Of a DNA stretch of 64,000 nucleotides, positions 10,314 through 22,395 are shown piece after piece. Under the pieces are notes generated by a model. The model saw only the letters and a list, made by a program, of their open reading frames with translations, ran no database searches and was not told where the DNA came from. A program made the translations under genes and the position numbers. The first letter of the stretch is position 1, and each line of letters begins with the position of its first letter. This DNA comes from Tenrec ecaudatus. Taxonomy: Eukaryota; Chordata; Mammalia; Afrosoricida; Tenrecidae. The DNA is taken from assembly GCF_050624435.1 (NCBI RefSeq), contig NC_134546.1, positions 39,883,501 through 39,947,500 of the forward strand, read 5' to 3'.

Positions 10314-11540
10314 TTCACAGCAAAGAGGCATGTGCTTTAGCCCATTACCACCGAGTGTTTCCCTTTTCTTTGGACACTGCTTCTCCAACAATTTAGCATT
10401 TCCACCTCTCTTCTCCTTTCTTATCAACTTTTAAAAAGTATATAATTATCACAAATACAGCTTTAAGTCTCTATCTTCAATTAAATCTTCAACCACAGCA
10501 ATGAACTAAAATGCTTTCTCAAAAACGAATGATCCTAAAAAGGGATTGTCTTTATCTTACAGAATTGAGTTCTAAGATTTCTTTATTTACCTGGATACAA
10601 GTCTCTTATGAGGCTCCCAAAGAAGATATGTAAATGACCAATACGCATGTGAAAGGATGCTCACAGTCATTAGTCCTTGTGGTTGTCAACTGTAGAGTCC
10701 ACTCTGACACAGAGACTTTATGAACAAGAGATGAAAGTGTTGCTGGTTCTGTGTCAGCCTCACTGCCACTGGTGTGCTGGCATCCCGTGTTAGCCACAGT
10801 GCCATTCTATCGCACCCGGGGCCTCCATGCCCTGCTGGCCCTCTCCTCCATCAACCATCACACCCACCTCTAGCAACTAATTGTCCTGTCTGATGACGCG
10901 TACAAAGCGAGTGAGCCGGACCATGTTCTGTAGTGGTCCCTTACATTTTTTTGTTTTGCTAACCTTCTGTGTGGGCTCAAGCCTCTATAGGCAGAGGTCA
11001 AGAGCCCCAAAACTGAGTTGGAGACCATTTGAAAGACATTATTTTATTATATTTGGGGGCTTTTGGACGAGGATGAGAGCTGGTGACCAAGCTACACAGG
11101 ACAGTTTCCATTGAGGGGGAGTGGGGTCGTTCTAGGGATCCCTTGTAGATGCACAGTGAGGTGATCTAAGCAAAGTCAGAGAAGGGAATATACGGGAACT
11201 CAGAGAAGGAAAGGGGCCGGAACATTCCCAATGCTTCTGGTTCTGTTGTGTCTCCCTGGCTATCTGTGGGGAAGGGCATGATGCAGGTGGGCCCGAAGAC
11301 ACACAGGAAGTGACTGCTTAGCAGCAGGAACTGTTTTTTTAAGTGTTAACTTAAAATGTCCCTATACCTTCAGAAGCAGACCACCAGGACTTTCTGCTTA
11401 GACTGCCTCAGTCTGGAAGTTCTACTAAGACCCATCCACTATTGGTGTCCTAGCTAGTATTTGAAATACCAGTGGCAACGCTTCCGGCACCGCAATACCA
11501 CCTAAGCCACCAGAGTAAGACAACTTGACGGGCAGGTGGG
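10314..11540. other. Intergenic stretch, no gene recognised
   Basis: AT-rich, then mixed unique-looking sequence. Open frames here are short and have no recognisable domain. Confidence 0.6.
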
Positions 11541-11544
11541 GGCC

Positions 11545-11900
11545 GCCTGAGCCATCAGGGAAATGCAAATTAACACCACAGTGATTCATAGCTATTAGGG
11601 TGGCTGCAGTCACAAAGACAGACAAGAGAAAGTACTATTAAAGATAGGGAGCACTGGGAACCCTCATACATCCGCCTATCTCGGGGCGAACGAAACACAG
11701 GGCAACCATTCTGGGAAACCATTTGTGAAGTCCTCAACATGTGAAACACAGCTTGTTAAACATAGGGGTTATGATTTATCACATGGATTACAGTTGAACA
11801 CGTATTAGAGGCATGACCCAGCAGTTTCACTGCTAAAGTTATTACTTCCGGACCTTAGTTACCTAGCATCATACACAGAAATATCACAAGTGGATGTCTT
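11545..11900 (+). mobile_element. Ancient L1 (ORF2 3' region) relic
   Basis: CATCAGGGAAATGCAAATTA, GGGAACCCTCATACATCC, GGGAAACCATTTGTGAAGTC and GCATGACCCAGCAGTTTCAC follow the order of the conserved 3' part of old mammalian L1 ORF2. It is heavily mutated. A further piece (TTCATCGCAGCGATATTCGT) continues at about 12695-12790 after an unrelated interval. Confidence 0.7.
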
Positions 11901-13745
11901 CAACAACCAGGAATTTGTTTGCTCACAGTGGAGTAGGCTAGAAGTCTGGGTGCAGAACACCAGCTTTAGGGGCAGGCACTGGCTCTCCGTCCGCCAGCTC
12001 TGGAGGAAAGTCTCATTCTAGGCCCCATTCCTGGGAGATCTTCCTGCATCCAAGCCCCCCGCTTACCCCACCTCTCCTCTGCAGATGGTTCAATTCTTTT
12101 GCATCTCAAAAGAGATTAATTCAGGGATGGGATCATAACCACAGAGGTCAGGGTTTATGACATATTTTGGGGCAACATAATTCAATCTATAAGAGTCTCT
12201 AATAAAAATAAAAACTGACCTGCATGCAAAACCTTGTAGAAGAGAAGTTGACAACCACTGAGCCATGAGGGGGCTGCTGATTAGGGGGAGGAGCAAGCAC
12301 TGCTTGCTTTAACTGGCCCTGAGCAGACGGAGTACAAGCCCCCAGTAGCAGCCAGTGCTGGCTAGCTGAGGAGAACCAGGGACCCAGGGAATGAAATCAG
12401 ACCCAGCAGATGCGGAGCCTGGGGGCAGAGAATAATGTGCCACAAAATAATGTGCCACAAAAGGACCACAAGCTTCGTGGTTCCCGATGCTCAATGAAGA
12501 GGGCATTCAGGGCAACATCTTCCCCTGTGTCTGGATTGGTTTGGGCTCGTTTCCCACGGCTGCTGTGTAACTTGTGGATACCGTGCTCTATGCAACATGC
12601 AGTCTCATTTTATTTAGGTTTTAAAAGCACGCTGTATTGAGGTAGCAAGTCGTATTTTGTATAAATAAATTATTTTAGGTTTAAAAAACTTGTTCAAGAA
12701 TGTTCATCGCAGCGATATTCGTAACAGTTAAAGAGGGGAAGCAAGACAACTGTCCACTCACTGGTGACTGGATCTGTATGCCAAAATGGCGTAGGCAGAG
12801 GGTGTCGTTTTTTGGCCGTCGATAGACAAACCTTGAAGATACTGTGGGAAGTGAAACTAGTCAGAGGGGAGCCTCCATTGTTGCATGTATAGAAAATGTC
12901 CACAAGGAACAAACCTAAAGCTTGGTGATGGGTGTGTATGTGGGGAGGAGGGGAAGCCAGCCCCCCACAACTCCTCACGGGTTTGGTAGGCGCAATTGTA
13001 CGGTTAAGATATATAAAGATTATAGTAAAGTCATAGAGAGATGGGAGAAAGTGTAAAATGAAGAAGTCAGACACATTGCACGGTAGCATGCTCACCTCAG
13101 CTCCGCAGGAGAGAGAGCACGAGGTTTTATTTCTAACCAGAGCTTTCTGATTACAGATAACAATCTACCTCATAGGAAGGGTTGTAACATAGGCAATACA
13201 AGCAATAGGAGGGGGATGACCTAGGGGTGTACATGCAATAGTAAAGGGAGGGAACAGGGCAAGATGGGTGGCAAGATGGGTGGACCCTAGACTCAATATA
13301 GTAGCCTAAGCTTAGTCATCCTTGAGTGGTCCCGGGCTCTCCTTAGGGCTCTCCTTCAAGGGAACTATATCAGATGGGAGTGGGCCCTACTTGGGCTGAG
13401 TCAGAGGATACAGTCTGGGAGCTCTAGATGGCTGATATCCTTAAGGAGAATACCCTCTGACCTACAGTCATTTACCAGGTGTAGCAAGCAGTGTCTTGGG
13501 TTTGGCATATATTTGGCGGAGACAGTTTGGGAGAAATCCTTCTGTAGCCCATGGGGGGCGGGGCAGAGCATGGGGGGGGGCTAGCGGGGCAGAGCATGGG
13601 GCTAGCGGGGGAGGTGTGAATGAAGCATCTGCTGAAGGGGCTAGGTTTCTTTGGGAGTGATGACGTCAGGCATCATTAGCTGTTCCACCACCTGGTTAGA
13701 GACCGCTGCCCTATGACAAGGCCTGCAGGCAGGGACCTGAATTCG
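11900..13745. other. Intergenic stretch, largely unassigned
   Basis: Contains the old L1 continuation at about 12695-12790, a small tandem duplication of AATAATGTGCCACAA at 12430-12461 and a GGGGCAGAGCATGGG duplication at about 13559-13605. The 13130-13700 segment reads like an LTR or other retroposon body, but it cannot be assigned from sequence alone. Confidence 0.55.
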
Positions 13746-13833
13746 CTATGTCTCAGAGGAGCCCTGCTGGGGGAGTGGTTATGGATGGAGCTGCCAACCT
13801 TGAGGTCAGCAGTGCGAAAACCAGGGAGTTGGG
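13746..13833 (+). mobile_element. AfroSINE head, cut by an L1 tail
   Basis: GAGGAGCCCTGCTGGGGGAG and CTTGAGGTCAGCAGTGCGAA represent the tRNA-like head. The remainder is replaced at 13834 by an antisense L1. Confidence 0.6.
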
Positions 13834-14355
13834 TGTTGTTTTAAATCATTTTATCGGGGACTCTTACAGCTCTTGTCATAATCCATCCATCCATTGTGTC
13901 AAGCACATTTGTACATTTGTTGCCATCATCATTCTCAAAACATTTTCTTTCTTACTTGAGCCTTTGGTATCAGCTCCTCATTTTTCCCCACTCCCCTCCC
14001 TCATGAACCTTTGATAATTGATAAATTATTATTCATGTTTTACAATGACCTCTGTCTCCCTTCACCCTTTTCTGTTGTCCATCCCCCTGGGAGGGAGTTA
14101 TGTGTAGATCATTGTGATCAGTTCCCTCTTTCTCCCCTCACCTTCCCCTTCCCCTCCTCCTATCATTACTCTCATTATTGGTCCTGAGGGGTTTATCTGT
14201 CCTGGATTCCCTTGTTTCCAGCTCTTATCTGTACCTGTGTACATGCTCTGGTCTAGCCGGATTTGTAGGGTAGAATTGGGGTCATGATAGTGCAGGTGAG
14301 TGGAGGGTGGGGAGAAAGCATTAAAGAACTAGAGGAAGGTTGTAGGTTTCATCAG
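13834..14355 (-). mobile_element. L1 3' UTR end, antisense (~520 bp)
   Basis: TTAAATCATTTTATCGGGGA, CATCCATTGTGTCAAGCACA, CATTCTCAAAACATTTTC and TACTTGAGCC are followed by CTCTGGTCTAGCCGGATTTG and CATTAAAGAACTAGAGGAA. It is the longer 3' segment, of the same subfamily as 31982-32545. Confidence 0.85.
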
Positions 14356-14359
14356 GGAG

Positions 14360-14760
14360 TTTGGTTTTAATGTCCATTAAAGTCTATTAGAAATGATTAC
14401 AACTTGTCCAAAGGAGAAACGGACGCCAGACTATCAAACGCAGGCTTGAAACAGGGGGTCTCAGTCCAGCGAGCGGGCAGAAACAGCTTACATCGCTGTT
14501 GCTGGTCCAGGTGCCATTCGCAGTTCCTTGTCTTTGCGATCGCTGCCTCAGCGGCGTGCTATGCTCTTGGACGACACACCCGGAGTGCATTTTGTTTAAC
14601 TTTGAAAAACCAAAGAAAGACCCACTCTCTCTCCTCCACAATTCCAAACTCCTTTGCATTAGAATGCTCCTGCCCGCTCCTTAGCTCTGCTTTGGTTAAA
14701 CTGGCTTTAGATGCTGATATGCATATTTTGACAATTTCTACTTTAATTAAAAAAGAAAAA
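14360..14760. other. Intergenic stretch, unassigned
   Basis: Moderately GC-rich with readable open frames on both strands, but no domain or repeat was recognised. Confidence 0.5.
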
Positions 14761-14912
14761 TCAAACTCATGGCCATCATGTCTATGCTAACTCATGGTGA
14801 CCCTCTAGGACAGAGGGGAGCTGCCCCGTTGGGTTTCCAGGGCTGTAACTCTTTATAGGAGTAGAAACCTTCAGTCTTTCTCCCCACAGACCTAGTAACC
14901 ACATATCCGACA
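14760..14912 (-). mobile_element. AfroSINE copy
   Basis: TAACTCATGGTGACCCTCTA, GGGTTTCCAGGGCTGTAACT and GGAGTAGAAACCTTCAGTCT are visible. The head end is degraded. Confidence 0.7.
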
Positions 14913-15745
14913 GCCCTTCATCCCACCTGGACTGGCTCCCCGGGATGAGTCCGTGAGCGTGTGAGTGGTGGGGTCGGGTAAAACCCATCTCCTGAATGTT
15001 ATGAAATACTGTCATAGCCTTTACCGCTATGATTGTGATCAAATCAACCGTAGAGGCAGCTACGATTCTTATTGTCCCCTTCGTGAGCTCACTACTTAGG
15101 ACGTGAAGCAGAAAGGGCAAGGGCAGTGGGAGCCCCAGAGTCATTTGTGGAATGACAGGGAATAAGCCTCCAGAGAACTCCCCCATCTACCATTGAGGAC
15201 GGGAGGACAGGGGTCACTGAACAGAGGGCTCGGGAGAGAGGAGTCAAAGAGGTGCGCATCCATCTGACCTGAACAGTTATAACTCCGTCAGCAGATCCCC
15301 CTACAATGCGAGCTGGACCTGATCTGGTTTCCAACATTTTCTGTGTTTTGTGCTTTGGGTTTTCTTCATTCATAGAGTGTGTCTCAGAGGTGCTATGTCC
15401 ATGGAGGTCACCCTCTTGAAGTTGTGTTATATACTGTTCTGTTTTTCAGTATATGAAACCCAGGATTGAAGAACCTATAGTGACAGCAGTTCGAATAAGG
15501 GGTTCAGGGGGAGGGAGACGCAGCGGTGGTGGTGGGGTGTGTGTGTAAAAGGTAGACAATGTCAAGGAGTCCATGTAGAAAGAGAACCGTTAGAAACTAA
15601 TTGTGGTAGCAATTGTACAATTCTACTTGACATGATTGAAATAGGGAATGATGTATGTATTAAATCCCAACTAATGAAAAAAGAAAGAATGGGCAAGGGA
15701 TGGGATGATACTGATGGGCGGATTATCACTGAGAAGCTGAGCTGT
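14913..15745. other. Intergenic stretch, unassigned
   Basis: Includes a (GGT)n/(GTGT)n stretch at about 15522-15548 and an A-rich retroposon tail resembling that at 8938-9060 (TTGTACAATTCTACTTGACA). No gene was recognised. Confidence 0.5.
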
Positions 15746-15751
15746 GGTGCC

Positions 15752-15795
15752 CAGCTCATTCACTTACAAACATTTTCTGAGCACCTAATACTTGC
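15752..15795 (-). mobile_element. L2 LINE 3' end fragment
   Basis: CATTCACTTACAAACATTTTC followed by TGAGCACCTAATACTTGC matches the antisense L2 3' terminus. An AfroSINE cuts it immediately after. Confidence 0.5.
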
Positions 15796-15796
15796 A

Positions 15797-15966
15797 TGGG
15801 GCAAGGAGTGCTGGTGGCCCTGTGGCTGCGTACTTGGCTGGCCCTGGGAACCCAGCAGCTGCCTCACGGGAGAAAGGTGTGTCAGTATGCTCAGGAAAGA
15901 CTTACAGCCTCAGAAACCAGTGATGAAGGCACTTCTATCCCAGTGGGTGTCCAGGAAGCAATGGGT
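15797..15966 (+). mobile_element. AfroSINE copy
   Basis: A sense-orientation copy: GTGCTGGTGGCCCTGTGGCT, CACGGGAGAAAGGTG, GACTTACAGCCTCAGAAACC and a decayed tail are visible. Confidence 0.65.
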
Positions 15967-16069
15967 GTAAAGAATTATAAATACTAATTTTTACCCTTTC
16001 TAGGTGTTTGGTAAGACAGATTTTCTAAAACCATGTAGCAAGTATCATCATCATCATCATAATAAAAAA

Positions 16070-18540
16070 CCAGGGAACCAGCGGAGAGGCATGAGGGGCC
16101 AGCTCCAATCCCAACTGCGTGGACACCTGTCCCTCTCCTCAGAAGAATTTGTTTCAGAAGACAGCACTGAATCTGCAGCTCCAGGAGAGGGCCATGTCAG
16201 ATCAGGGCAACAGGAGCAAATGAAGGGTGAGGAAGAGAGAGTGGAGCACATCCTGGCCCACCAAGCCTAGAGGACAATATTCCCACTCAGAGCAGCCAAT
16301 CTACAGAGACCATATGGCCAGCCCCACTATGAGACATGACATCCCTCACAGACCCATAGCCCTACAGGGGACAACCCTGGATACACAGTGTAGGAATTCC
16401 ACCCAATCTGATCACACCACACCGAGGAAAAACAGTGAGGGTATGGAACAGAAACAGCAAGGGGAACAGAGCAACTAAGTCCCCAGGGAATACCAAAAAT
16501 AGACTTTGGGGCCAGGGCTTGTTACCCCATCAGACTCAATCAGAAAACACTCCTAAAGGTCAAAAAGCAGTCCTTGAACTAACTGCAAGCTTTTCTTTCA
16601 TGTTGTTGTATTTTTTTTTGTCATTGGCTTTTTGTTATTCTTGCTTTGTTTTATTTTGTTGCTTGGTTTTGCTCTGTCTTGTTTTTGTGCATGTTATTAT
16701 CTCCGCAGGTCTGTCTAAATAAGATAGACTGGATGAACAATCTGGAGGAGAAAACAATGGGACCGACAGTTCAGTTCCGGGGGACATGGGAGAGGGGGAG
16801 GTGGGGGAAAAGGAAGTGGTGTTAACAAACCCAGGGACAAGGGAACAACAAGTGATCCAAATCGGTGGGGAGGAGGGTATAGGAGGCCTGGTAGGGTGAG
16901 ACCAAGAGTAATGTAACCAAGAGGAATTACTGAAAGCCAAATGAAGGCTGAACATGATAGTGGGACAAGAGGAAAGTTAAAGGAAATAGAGGAAAGAGCT
17001 AGGAGGCAAAAGGCATTTATAGACTCACTGTAACTCACTCACTCTAGCTCACCTCATTCACTCACTCTAACTCACTCACTCTAACTCAGAGACTCACTCA
17101 CTCACCTCACTCACTCACTCTAACTCAGAGACTCACTTACTCACTCACTCACTCTAATTCACTCACTTACTCAAAAAAAAAAGGGCATTTATAGAGGTCT
17201 AAAGGGCATTTATAGAGGTCTAAATAAAGGCACGTACATATGCAAATATATTTTATATGAGGATGTGGAAATAGATCTATGTGCATATATTTATAGGTTT
17301 AGTGTTAAGGTAGCAGATGGACATTGGGCCTCTAATCAAGTACTCCCTCAATGCAAGAATACTTTCTTCTAGTAACCTGGCATTCAATGATGCTAACCTT
17401 CCCGACACAATCACTGAAGACAAACTGGATGAATAAGCAAATGTGGTGAAGAAAGCTGATGGCGCCCCGCTATCAAACGATATAGCATCTGGGGTCTTAA
17501 AGACTTGAAGGTAAACAAGCAGCCATCTAGCTCAGAAGCGACAAAGCCCACATGGAAGAAGCACACCAGCCTGTGTGATCACAAGATGCCGAAGGGATCA
17601 GTTATCAGATATCAAAAAACAAAAACTCATATCATTGTGTGCTCACCTCCCTCACAGATGGGTACATAAGCAAATGTGCTGAAGAAAGTTGATGGTGCTC
17701 GGCTATCAAAGATATAATATCTGGGGTCTTTTTTGTGTGTGTGTGTGTGCCTCTGGGGTCTTAAAGGCTTGAAGGTAAACAAGTGGCCATCTAGCTCAGA
17801 AGCAACAAGCCCACATGGAAGAAGCACACTAGCTTGTACGATCATAAGGTGTCAAAGGGATCAGTTATCAGGCATCAACAGAACAAAAAATCATATCATT
17901 GAGAATGAGGGGGAGTGTGGGTTGGAGATCCAAAACCCATCTGTAGGCAATTGGACACCCCTTAAGGAATGGTCATAGAGAGGAGACGAACTAGTCAGGG
18001 TGCAGTGTAGCAATGATGAAACACAACTTTCCTCTAGTTCCTAAATGCTTCCTTCCCTTTTCACTATCACAATCCCAATTCTACCTTACAAATCTGGCTA
18101 GTCCAGAGAATGTACACTGACTGGTACAGACAGGAACTGGCAACTCAGTGAATCCAGGGCAGATGAGCCCTTCAGGACCAGTGGTGCGAGTGGTGATACC
18201 AAGAGGGTGGAGGGAGGGTGGGTTGGAACGGGGAACCGATGACAAGGATCTACATATAACCTCCTTCCTGGGGATGGAAAACAGAAAAGTGGGTGAAGGG
18301 AGACATTGGACAGTGGAAGATATGACAAAATAATAATTTATAAATTATCGAGGGTTCTTGAGGGAGGGGGGAGTGGGGAGGGAGGGGAAAATGAGGAGCT
18401 GATGCCAGGGCCTTAGGTGGAGAGCAAATGTTTTGAGAATGATGAGGGCAATGAATGTACAAATGTGCTTTACACAATTGATGTATGTATGAATTGTGAT
18501 AAGAGTTGAGCCCCTAATAAAATGATTTAAAAAAAAAATC
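16070..18540 (+). mobile_element. L1 insertion retaining ~2.4 kb of 3' UTR
   Basis: A long L1 3' UTR ending GAGCCCCTAATAAAATGATT and poly(A). In order it has a purine-rich and T-rich proximal part, an (ACTC)n array at 17030-17170, a perfect 21-bp tandem (GGGCATTTATAGAGGTCTAA) at about 17184-17225, two copies of an AAGCAAATGTG..GGGGTCTTAAAG..AAGCCCACATGG module (about 17437-17640 and 17669-17870), and then the distal tail found throughout the window. No ORF1 or ORF2 remains, so it is 5' truncated. The left boundary is uncertain. Confidence 0.75.
17030..17170. repeat. (ACTC)n tandem array inside the L1 3' UTR
   Basis: Imperfect ACTCACTC repeats are punctuated by CTAACTCAGAGACTCACT units, about 140 bp in all. 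Confidence 0.85.
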
Positions 18541-18797
18541 TCTGACTGCCATCAAGCTGATTCTTGAGAGGTTGGAGACGGGGGTGCAGAAGGAGATAAG
18601 GCTCAGTCAGGAATGAGAAGTAGAGAGATACTTTATTAAGGGGAGGGAAAACTCCAGGGCATGTTCTGCACCCCAACGAGTTAGGTCAGGGAAGTTGTTT
18701 GTCGATGAGGCAGTGGGAGAGACATAGGGCTCAAGCTAGGGAGGTGTAAGTTGACCACAAGAAGGGAGATTCATTAAAAAAAAAAAAGAGATTAAAA
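18541..18797. other. Intergenic stretch, unassigned
   Basis: Purine-rich sequence between two L1 tails. It starts with a possible SINE tail remnant (CTGACTGCCATCAAGCTGAT). Confidence 0.5.
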
Positions 18798-18975
18798 AAA
18801 TCATTTTACTGGGGATTTGTACAATTCCTATCACAATCCATCCATCCATCCACCCATTGTGTCAAGCACATTTGTTGCCACCATCATTCTCAAAACATTT
18901 GCTTTCTACTTGAGCCCTTAATATCAGCTCCTCATTTCCCCCTCTCCCTCCCCACTCTCTCTCCCCCTGCCAGGG
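18798..18975 (-). mobile_element. L1 3' tail, antisense
   Basis: AAAATCATTTTACTGGGGAT, CATCCATCCATCCACCC, GTCAAGCACATTTGTTGCC and TACTTGAGCCCTTAATATC are readable. Confidence 0.85.
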
Positions 18976-19225
18976 GAGATTTTTTTGTTTGCAGCTGCAG
19001 GACCTTGAGTCAGGATGCCATCCGTGGGAAGTGCCTTTGTCGTTTGCCAACTTGCTCCCTGGAACACTGGGACAGGGGCTGCACGACCTTGGTGTGGAGA
19101 GATCAGCTCCTTGGAATGTTGGGGCAGAGGATGCAGACTTCAATAGGCCATTTATCCTCCTGAGAGGCTGGAAATGGGAGACTTGAAGTTCTATCCTCCT
19201 GTGGAGCCTGAGAGGAGATAGATGG

Positions 19226-19428
19226 GGGCTGTCTAGTCTGGAGCCGGCCCAAACAATTCTGACTCATAGGGACCCGAAAAAACAGAGTAGATCCGCCCTT
19301 TGGGTGTCCGAGATGCGGAATCTTCAGCGGAGCAGGTTTCATACTCCTGTGGCGTGACCGCTGGGTCTGAGTCACTGACCTTTTGGTTAGCCGTTCAGTG
19401 TGTGACCTACTCCATCACTAGGGCTCCG
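19226..19428 (-). mobile_element. AfroSINE copy
   Basis: CAATTCTGACTCATAGGGAC, CCGCCCTTTGGGTGTCCGAG and the head CTGACCTTTTGGTTAGCCGT, ending at ATCACTAGGGCTCC. Confidence 0.75.
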
Positions 19429-19479
19429 TAAGCATTATAATAAAACCAAACTAAAAACAAACAAACAAAAAAACCCCAA

Positions 19480-19686
19480 ATCAACTCGCTGCTATCGCGT
19501 CGATGCCAACTCCTATCGACTGTATAGGACAGGGTAGAACCAATTGCAGGCGAGTTTCCGAGGCCACAACTGTTTATGGGAGTAGAAAACTGGGTCTTTC
19601 TCCCACGGAGAGGCTGGTACAGGTTTCTGAACTGCCGACTTTGAGGATCGCAGCCCACTGAGTAACCAGGACACCACCAGGGGCCC
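19480..19686 (-). mobile_element. AfroSINE copy, full length
   Basis: CTGCTATCGCGTCGATGCCA, GTATAGGACAGGGTAGAACC, GAGTTTCCGAGGCCACAACT, CTGAACTGCCGACTTTGAGG and GACACCACCAGGGGCCC. The adjacent AACAAACAAAC run is the A-rich 3' tail of this or the preceding copy. Confidence 0.8.
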
Positions 19687-19689
19687 AAG

Positions 19690-21072
19690 TATTGTAACAG
19701 CTAATGAGATGGAACCTCGAGATCCAATGCGATGAATTTACACTTGCAGAGACTAGGCACACCTTTTGGGGAGACATCTGAGCTGATTTTTATCAAAATG
19801 ATAAAAAGGAATCTGTCATTTCAGGGCCAGGAGGGGCGTTCCAGACCTGAGGGTCAGGCTTGCTTTCTCACCCTTAGGCCTTGGAAAGCTTGAAATGATC
19901 AAACGGGGGAGGAGGGGGAGGGAAAGCCTCGGGCTGTGAGAGATAGGTCACCTTGTCGTGGGAAACAAAGACCAGGCTTCTCAGTAGATTCCGGCAGTGT
20001 GAGCTTGCAGAAGGAAAGCAGCCAGGTTTCTCCTCTGCCCAGTTTCAGAGCTGAGCCTGACCCCCACAAGTAATAAAAAAGAAACTGTTTTTATTTTGTT
20101 TGTGTGTTACAGTGACTGCAGGAAGAGATTAGCAGATATTTACAAGGCCACAGGACATACTCGAGTCGCTTAGTAGGCAGGTTTTTGCAACGATCATTAG
20201 GAAGTTATCTATTTATACGTCTCCCCAGGGGCCATTAGACACCCCCCATGCCCCCCAAACTTCAGGCTCCCTTATTTACCCTTCCTGAGTCAGGATGTCT
20301 CTGAAGAGTAAGTTTAAAAGGGATTTACTGCTGGCCTGTTACATATTGGATTTCTAACTAACTAGATCTTATGTTCTAGTTCTAGTACAGATTTTCCCTA
20401 TATCGAGATGATTCTAATTTTTCGACTTCTCCAAAACCAAACCCATTGCAAGGACTCAATAGGCTCTATGGAGCTGCTCCAAGACTGCACGACTCTATGA
20501 GAGTGCTAGGTTTCCCGGGTGGGAAATAGCTCTGTTCTGGCCTTCGCACCAGAAAGAATTCATGCCGATGCCGGTGTGTGATCCACGTGGGAATCCCGAG
20601 TGAGCTGGGCTGCCAGCAGGCACGCAGGCACATGCTGTGCCGCCATGACTGGTAGGAATCTCACTCTCCACTTGCAGCACGCATCTGAACAAGAGCGCAG
20701 GGATGGTGACCAGCCTATGGCCTGCCTTTATCCCCTACCATCCCCACTGGCTGGGGAGGCGTGGTTGAGGGTATTGGCTGACCTGTGTGATGTCGACATG
20801 ACCTGTGTCATGTCGCTGGTGCCTAGTCTGCACTCAGGTGGACCTCCCACCTGGGTTTAGGTGACTTGGGTCTGAGCATGCTCCGTTCTGGTTTTCCCAT
20901 AGGCGGCTCATTAGTGTGCCTGATTCCTTTCCAACCCCTTTATTGTGGCATGGACAGCTAATTTTCGTTTAGCTCAGGCATTCGGTGGAGACAACCCCTT
21001 CATCCCTGACCTTTCAGAATCTTCAAGGGAAGAACACTATTAGGTCTTTTCTTCCAGAGAGATGCGTGGAAA
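19690..21072. other. Intergenic stretch, unassigned
   Basis: About 1.4 kb with mixed composition. There is no recognisable gene, and no repeat family could be named. Some of it may belong to decayed retroviral sequence next to the solo LTR. Confidence 0.5.
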
Positions 21073-21531
21073 TGTTAGGCAGCTAAGCCTAGGGAATTGG
21101 GAAGTCCATTTACGCATGCCCAGGAGAGCCAGCATAGGAAAGCTGGATTTTCCCGCCGGTGGGCTCGGATGGGCGTTACACCTGGAGCAGCCCACCTGGG
21201 CCAGATGATTGCAATTCAGCCAATGGGAGCGACCTGGGGTCCTTCACCATGCTTCCCCTGGGAACCCTTGAAAAGGCAGGGACCGGAAGGGAGAGGGTCT
21301 TGCTTGGCTGATCTTGTCGTCTTGGGAGGAGAGAGATCCTTGCGTGACCTGGGGCAGTCTCTGCCAGGCCGCATGGTCAAAGGAATCCTATGGGTACCGC
21401 GTAAAACCTGAAGCTTCGTTTAACTCTCATTAAATTCACTTGGATCACGAGCCCGGCTTCGGCGTGAAATCTTTCTAGCGCGGAGCCAAGGACCGAGGCT
21501 GAAATCTAGTCCCGGAGAGAGAGACCTTACA
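21073..21531 (+). mobile_element. Probable solo LTR (endogenous retrovirus, gammaretrovirus-like layout)
   Basis: 459 bp beginning TGTTAGGCAG and ending ACCTTACA, so the ends form an imperfect inverted repeat (TGTTAGG versus TGTAAGG). The flanks GAAA and GAAT suggest a 4-bp target duplication. Inside, in the expected order, are a CCAAT box at 21220-21224, a GC-rich promoter-like segment and an ATTAAA at 21429-21434 followed by a CG-rich U5-like part. No gag, pol or env was found on either side, so it would be a recombined solo LTR. This is inference from layout, and the family is not identified. Confidence 0.5.
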
Positions 21532-21736
21532 GAATCAACCAGTAACATTTTAATTAGCAGCCAAGTGCTTAAGCATTGTGTCACTGAGACTTCTTCTTCC
21601 AGAAATTCTGACCCATTCGATGTGAACTAGGTTCAGGAATAGGTTTGCAACCCCTCTGGGATGGGCCTGCGGCTGTGTAGGTTTGGGGTCATTTTCATTG
21701 GGGTGAACCAAACAGGAGAGGTAACGATGTTTTGTC

Positions 21737-21937
21737 AGGGTGGCCAGGTGGAGTCACAACCACTGACTGTGGGTTTTGGCTCAGTGCGGAAACCCCCTAC
21801 GCCCCCAGGGCGCCTGCCTTAACCACAAAGCAGCTGTTAAAACCCACCCGGTGTTCAGTGGGAGAAAGATAATATTGTTCCATTCTGCCCTGTAGGGTCG
21901 CTAAGAGTTGGACTAGATTCTAGGGCAGTGAGTTTGT
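21737..21937 (+). mobile_element. AfroSINE copy
   Basis: Sense copy with a diverged head and a clear tail (CATTCTGCCCTGTAGGGTCG, CTAAGAGTTGGACTAGATTC, GGCAGTGAGTTTG). Confidence 0.7.
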
Positions 21938-22395
21938 TTGGTTTTGGAAGGGAGGAGTTTTCAGGTTTTTGCTCAAATTAAAAAATAAATCCCAGCTCCT
22001 ACAATCTCTATTGGCCCCACCCCCAGCACTTATCTTTTAACAGGCCACTCCTTGTTATGTTAATTGTGGAATTCAACATTAGAATGTAAGCTGAACAAAG
22101 GGAATAATTTCCTTCTTTTTTGGGGGGGAGGGAAGTGTTATTTGGGCAAAGTGTACAGAGCATATTGCTTTTCCATTCAATTCATATACATTTTGTTTTG
22201 TGACACTGATTGCGACCCACCTCCCCTGTCCCCAACATAACAATGTTTTTCCTATTTCCTCTCTCTATTTCTTCTTTCCATCTTTCCCAAACTTCTGTCT
22301 TCTGGGCTTTTTCTTTTGGCAGATGCTGCTATTCCTGTTGGTTGTTCTAAGACCTGCTCCTTCCCTTAAGCTTTCAGGCTGTATCTTTGGGCTAG

